Below are positions 61,515-64,000 of a DNA stretch of 64,000 bases, piece after piece. Within the stretch, counting starts at the first letter, position 1; the number at the start of each line of letters is the position of its first letter. Made by a program: the position numbers and the translations under genes. The notes beneath the pieces are model-generated. The model was not told where the DNA came from, searched no databases, and saw nothing but the letters and a program-made list of their open reading frames with translations. This DNA comes from Verrucomicrobiaceae bacterium E54 (GTDB lineage: Bacteria > Verrucomicrobiota > Verrucomicrobiia > Verrucomicrobiales > Akkermansiaceae), in the NCBI GenBank assembly GCA_022548915.1, contig JAKZES010000018.1:1-64000 (forward strand). Reading direction: 5' to 3'.

Positions 61515-63290
61515 TCAGTCCCACTGGTGCCTTCGACTGCCGATCCAGGCGGCCAGAAGTCCCGCCCCGACATGCAGGAGCAGCGTGTAAAGGCAGGCAT
61601 CGTGGGCACTCGGGCGGGTGCTGATGACCGAGTCGACCGCAAAGGCGGCCTTCGACTCAAGCGCCTCGATGCTCCCCGACCACGACCAGTAGGCCGAAAT
61701 GAAGGGGCGGGTGAACTGCTCGATGTGGTCGGGGAGGGCCAGCACCGCGCCGGAAAGCGGGAGCTGGAAGCCCACCAGGTAGATCGACAGCAGCGACGCC
61801 TGTTCGGCTGTTCGCATCAGCGCCGAGATGCCCAGGCAGATGGCCGTCATCGCGCCATTGATCAGCAGGAGGAACATCAGGTGCTGGCTGAACTCGCCCC
61901 GGAAGGGACCGAAGAAGTTGACGAATACGCCCATCCAGACCGACTGGGCCGCCACCAGGCAACTCAGGAAGACGACCTTGCTCGACAGGTAGGCCATGGG
62001 CCGGAGTCCACCGAACTTCTCCTTCTCGAAGATCTGGCGTTCGCCGGCGATCTCGCGGGCCGAGTTGTTCGATCCCATCAGGGAAAGCAGGATGACCTGG
62101 AACATGACCACTCCGCTGATGGCGGACCCGACCTTGGCCCAGGCGGCGTAGACGTCGTTGGCCTCCTTGAGTTCCACGAGGATGTTTTCCTGGCGAGAAT
62201 CCGAGAGGCTGGGGATCGGAGCATTGGCCTTGTCGGAAAAAAGAATCACCAGCAGCGGAAAGCAGAGCAGGATGGCGAGTTGGAGGAAGACCTGGCCCCG
62301 GTCGCGGAAGAAGATCCGCCAGCGCCGGGAGAGGAGGGTGGAAAGCTGGGCGATGAAACCTGGGGTGCGGACCGTGGCGGCTTCCTCCGGGTCCTCCTCG
62401 TCATGGGTCTCGGGAACGTGCAGCGCGCCCGCTTCGATGGCCCGCTTGCGGCTGCGTTCCAGCTTCTCGTAGTAGGCCTCCTGGTGCTTCATCCAGGATT
62501 CCCGCCACCGCTCGCTGGGTTGGGTGGCCAGCTTGGGGTAGATTTCCTCGGAGTCCTCGACCGAAAAGTAGTGGGTCACGAGTTCCGGCGGTCCGTGGTA
62601 GGCCACGCGCCCCTCGTGGAGGACGAGGATGGAATCGTAGAGCTCGAGGTGGGCGAGCGAGTGGGTGACCGAAAGGACGATGCGCCCGTCGCGCCGCGAG
62701 AGATCGTGAAGGAGTCGGACAATCTCCCGCTCAGAGCGCGGGTCGAGACCACTGGTGACCTCGTCGCACAGCAGCAGCTTGGGATCCGAAACCAACTCCA
62801 TGGCGAGACCCAGACGCCGCTTCTGGCCGCCGGAGAGCACCTTGACCGCCCGGTCGGCGATCGCAGTCATTCCGGTTTCTTCGAGCACATGGTCGATGCG
62901 GTGATCGAGGTCTTCCGCGTCTCGGGTCTTCACCCGCAGGCGGGTGGCGGCTTCGATCGACTCGTCGACCGTGAGCGGGTCGTAGGCGATCGAGAACTGG
63001 GGCACGTAGCCGATCTCCGAAGGCTCGAAATCACCCTCTTCCGAAAGGTTCCGGCCATCCCAGAAGAGAGCCCCGGCCGACTCGGGATTGAGGCCTGCAA
63101 TGGTCTTGAGAAGGGTGGTCTTGCCGCAGCCGGACGGGCCGACGATGGCCATGAAGTGGCCGCGTGGGATCTTGAGGTTGGCGCGATCCACAAGATTCAC
63201 ATCCTCGCCTTCCTTCTGGATCGTGAAGCAAACGTCTTTGAGCTCGAGCACGGCGGAAGCCTGCCCATCAAAATCCAAAAGGTCGATCAT
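61515..63290 (-). CDS. ABCG-type ABC transporter (fused ATPase-permease)
   Basis: The 591-residue half-transporter places the ATPase first: Walker A GPSGCGKTT (51-59), signature LSGGQKRR (about 152), Walker B LLLCDEVTSG. An ABC-2-type membrane domain of about six helices (315-591) follows. This order is that of the ABCG/White family. It probably exports a lipid or hydrophobic molecule as a dimer. The ATG at 63290 gives the usual short N-terminus. It is divergent from the sigma factor gene. Confidence 0.9.
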   Translation of the reverse strand: MIDLLDFDGQASAVLELKDVCFTIQKEGEDVNLVDRANLKIPRGHFMAIVGPSGCGKTTLLKTIAGLNPESAGALFWDGRNLSEEGDFEPSEIGYVPQFSIAYDPLTVDESIEAATRLRVKTRDAEDLDHRIDHVLEETGMTAIADRAVKVLSGGQKRRLGLAMELVSDPKLLLCDEVTSGLDPRSEREIVRLLHDLSRRDGRIVLSVTHSLAHLELYDSILVLHEGRVAYHGPPELVTHYFSVEDSEEIYPKLATQPSERWRESWMKHQEAYYEKLERSRKRAIEAGALHVPETHDEEDPEEAATVRTPGFIAQLSTLLSRRWRIFFRDRGQVFLQLAILLCFPLLVILFSDKANAPIPSLSDSRQENILVELKEANDVYAAWAKVGSAISGVVMFQVILLSLMGSNNSAREIAGERQIFEKEKFGGLRPMAYLSSKVVFLSCLVAAQSVWMGVFVNFFGPFRGEFSQHLMFLLLINGAMTAICLGISALMRTAEQASLLSIYLVGFQLPLSGAVLALPDHIEQFTRPFISAYWSWSGSIEALESKAAFAVDSVISTRPSAHDACLYTLLLHVGAGLLAAWIGSRRHQWD

Positions 63291-63648
63291 TCTGAAGGAA
63301 GATCGGGATGCTGGATTCTGGATCCAACATGGGCGGATTCGCCCGGTTTGGGGTGCGACAAGGTGTCCCAGACCGACGTTGTGACCCGATCGTCTGGTCC
63401 CGAAAGGGCTGTCCGGAATTATTGCAAGGCACTGGGAATCAAAACGTCGTGCCATGCCGGGTGAGTCGGCACGGCAGTTGCTCCCCACTTCCCCAGAAAG
63501 ATCTTGAAGTGCGGCCGCTAAAAGTGCTTACTATGTAGTTACAAAAGATTTGATTTCGAAATCGGGAACAAAAACCGGCTGCATGTCGTTTAACCCATAG
63601 AAACACTCAGTTTCCGCAACAATAACCCGCCCGAAAGGGCTTCCTACC
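63291..63648. other. Divergent region upstream of the sigma factor gene
   Basis: This 358-bp gap has a possible promoter for the sigma factor (TTGAAG 63504-63509, TACTAT 63529-63534, 19-bp spacer) and a small GCCC-GAAA-GGGC hairpin just before the start codon. No gene is convincing. Confidence 0.4.
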
Positions 63649-64000
63649 ATGGCAATTGAATACGATTCCAACCTGAAGGTCTACCTGCGGGAGATCTCAA
63701 AGACTCCCCTGCTCACTCCGGAAGAGGAAGTGAAGCTCGCGCGGAAGATCAAGCGTGGCGACAAGGCCGCCCGCACCCAGATGATCAACGCCAACCTTCG
63801 GCTGGTGGTGAAGATCGCCCAGGACTACTCCGGCTACGGCCTCCCGCTGGCCGACCTCATTTCCGAGGGCAACATCGGTCTGATGAAGGCGGTCGAACGC
63901 TTCGACCCGAAGAAGGGGGGCAAGCTCTCGACCTACGCCGCCTGGTGGATCAAGCAGTCGATCAAGCGTGCCCTGGCCAACCAGAGCAAGACGATCCGGC
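63649..64000 (+). CDS. RpoD/SigA-family sigma factor (N-terminal part)
   Basis: The first 117 residues are open to the window edge. They hold sigma region 1.2 ([20 protein letters not shown]) and region 2 ([35 protein letters not shown], and [15 protein letters not shown]). There is no long N-terminal region 1.1, so it looks like the short RpoD/SigA-type factor common in the phylum, which directs RNA polymerase to promoters. The gene continues beyond the window. Confidence 0.95.
   Translation, partial: MAIEYDSNLKVYLREISKTPLLTPEEEVKLARKIKRGDKAARTQMINANLRLVVKIAQDYSGYGLPLADLISEGNIGLMKAVERFDPKKGGKLSTYAAWWIKQSIKRALANQSKTIR

Noticed and set aside
61236-63464. 742-residue antisense frame opposite the ABCG gene
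   Set aside because: The ATPase motifs are on the minus strand; the plus frame runs past gene boundaries without a domain.

Overview
The window is high-GC DNA from a member of the Verrucomicrobiota, most likely order Verrucomicrobiales (a Haloferula/Luteolibacter-like organism). This is inferred from a fused LpxC-FabZ protein, PEP-CTERM proteins, stand-alone pseudopilin-like proteins, sulfatase/glycosidase clusters regulated by a LacI-family protein, many uroporphyrinogen-decarboxylase (URO-D) paralogues, and an envelope/EPS gene set that is usual for the phylum. No 16S gene is present, so the placement is indirect.

Layout. (1) 1-233 is the 3' end of a group II intron: the maturase C-terminus followed by domains V and VI. 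A hairpin-rich, gene-free stretch follows to about 859. (2) 860-12973 is a corrinoid methyl-transfer region: a corrinoid-protein activase (RACo type), four URO-D-fold proteins, a sodium/solute symporter, a mutarotase-like lipoprotein, a homocysteine-methyltransferase-like protein, a corrinoid carrier protein, a DUF1638 protein and a membrane protein. (3) 12984-33058 is a glycan-use locus: a leftward operon of symporter, GH99-like lipoprotein, sulfatase, a fifth URO-D protein and an MFS sugar porter; a LacI regulator; a large PATR-type secreted protein; a GH38 alpha-mannosidase; a large multidomain GH99-like protein; and a pseudopilin. Three similar palindromes (20607, 25806, 32297) suggest one LacI regulon. 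GH38 together with GH99-like enzymes points to an alpha-mannose-containing, probably sulfated and perhaps methylated glycan.

(4) 33121-39969 looks like a metal-handling locus: a His/Asp-rich outer-membrane barrel, a divergent ABC exporter-like pair plus a His-rich membrane-anchored protein, then two choice-of-anchor-M-type proteins and a pseudopilin flanking a Fur-box-like inverted repeat. (5) 40143-49871 holds mostly housekeeping genes: a CPA2 antiporter, a PQQ-like propeller, a GNAT-nitrilase fusion, LpxC-FabZ, an RluA-type synthase, NIF3 and AAG glycosylase. Two large inverted repeats lie in it. (6) 49889-50176 carries two divergent tRNA-Gly genes (CCC and TCC). (7) 50209-55027 is an exopolysaccharide export set (barrel, Wzc-type tyrosine kinase, Wza-like protein). 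It is followed by a PDZ protein, a Prc-type protease, a PLP-binding protein, a DUF971 protein, a large conserved secreted protein and an ABCG-type transporter. The window ends inside an RpoD/SigA-type sigma factor.

The most promising candidates for new biology are the coupling of corrinoid methyl transfer to a LacI-controlled alpha-mannoside locus, and the His-rich barrel/ABC/anchor-M metal locus. Functions are inferred from motifs and context; no database search was run.
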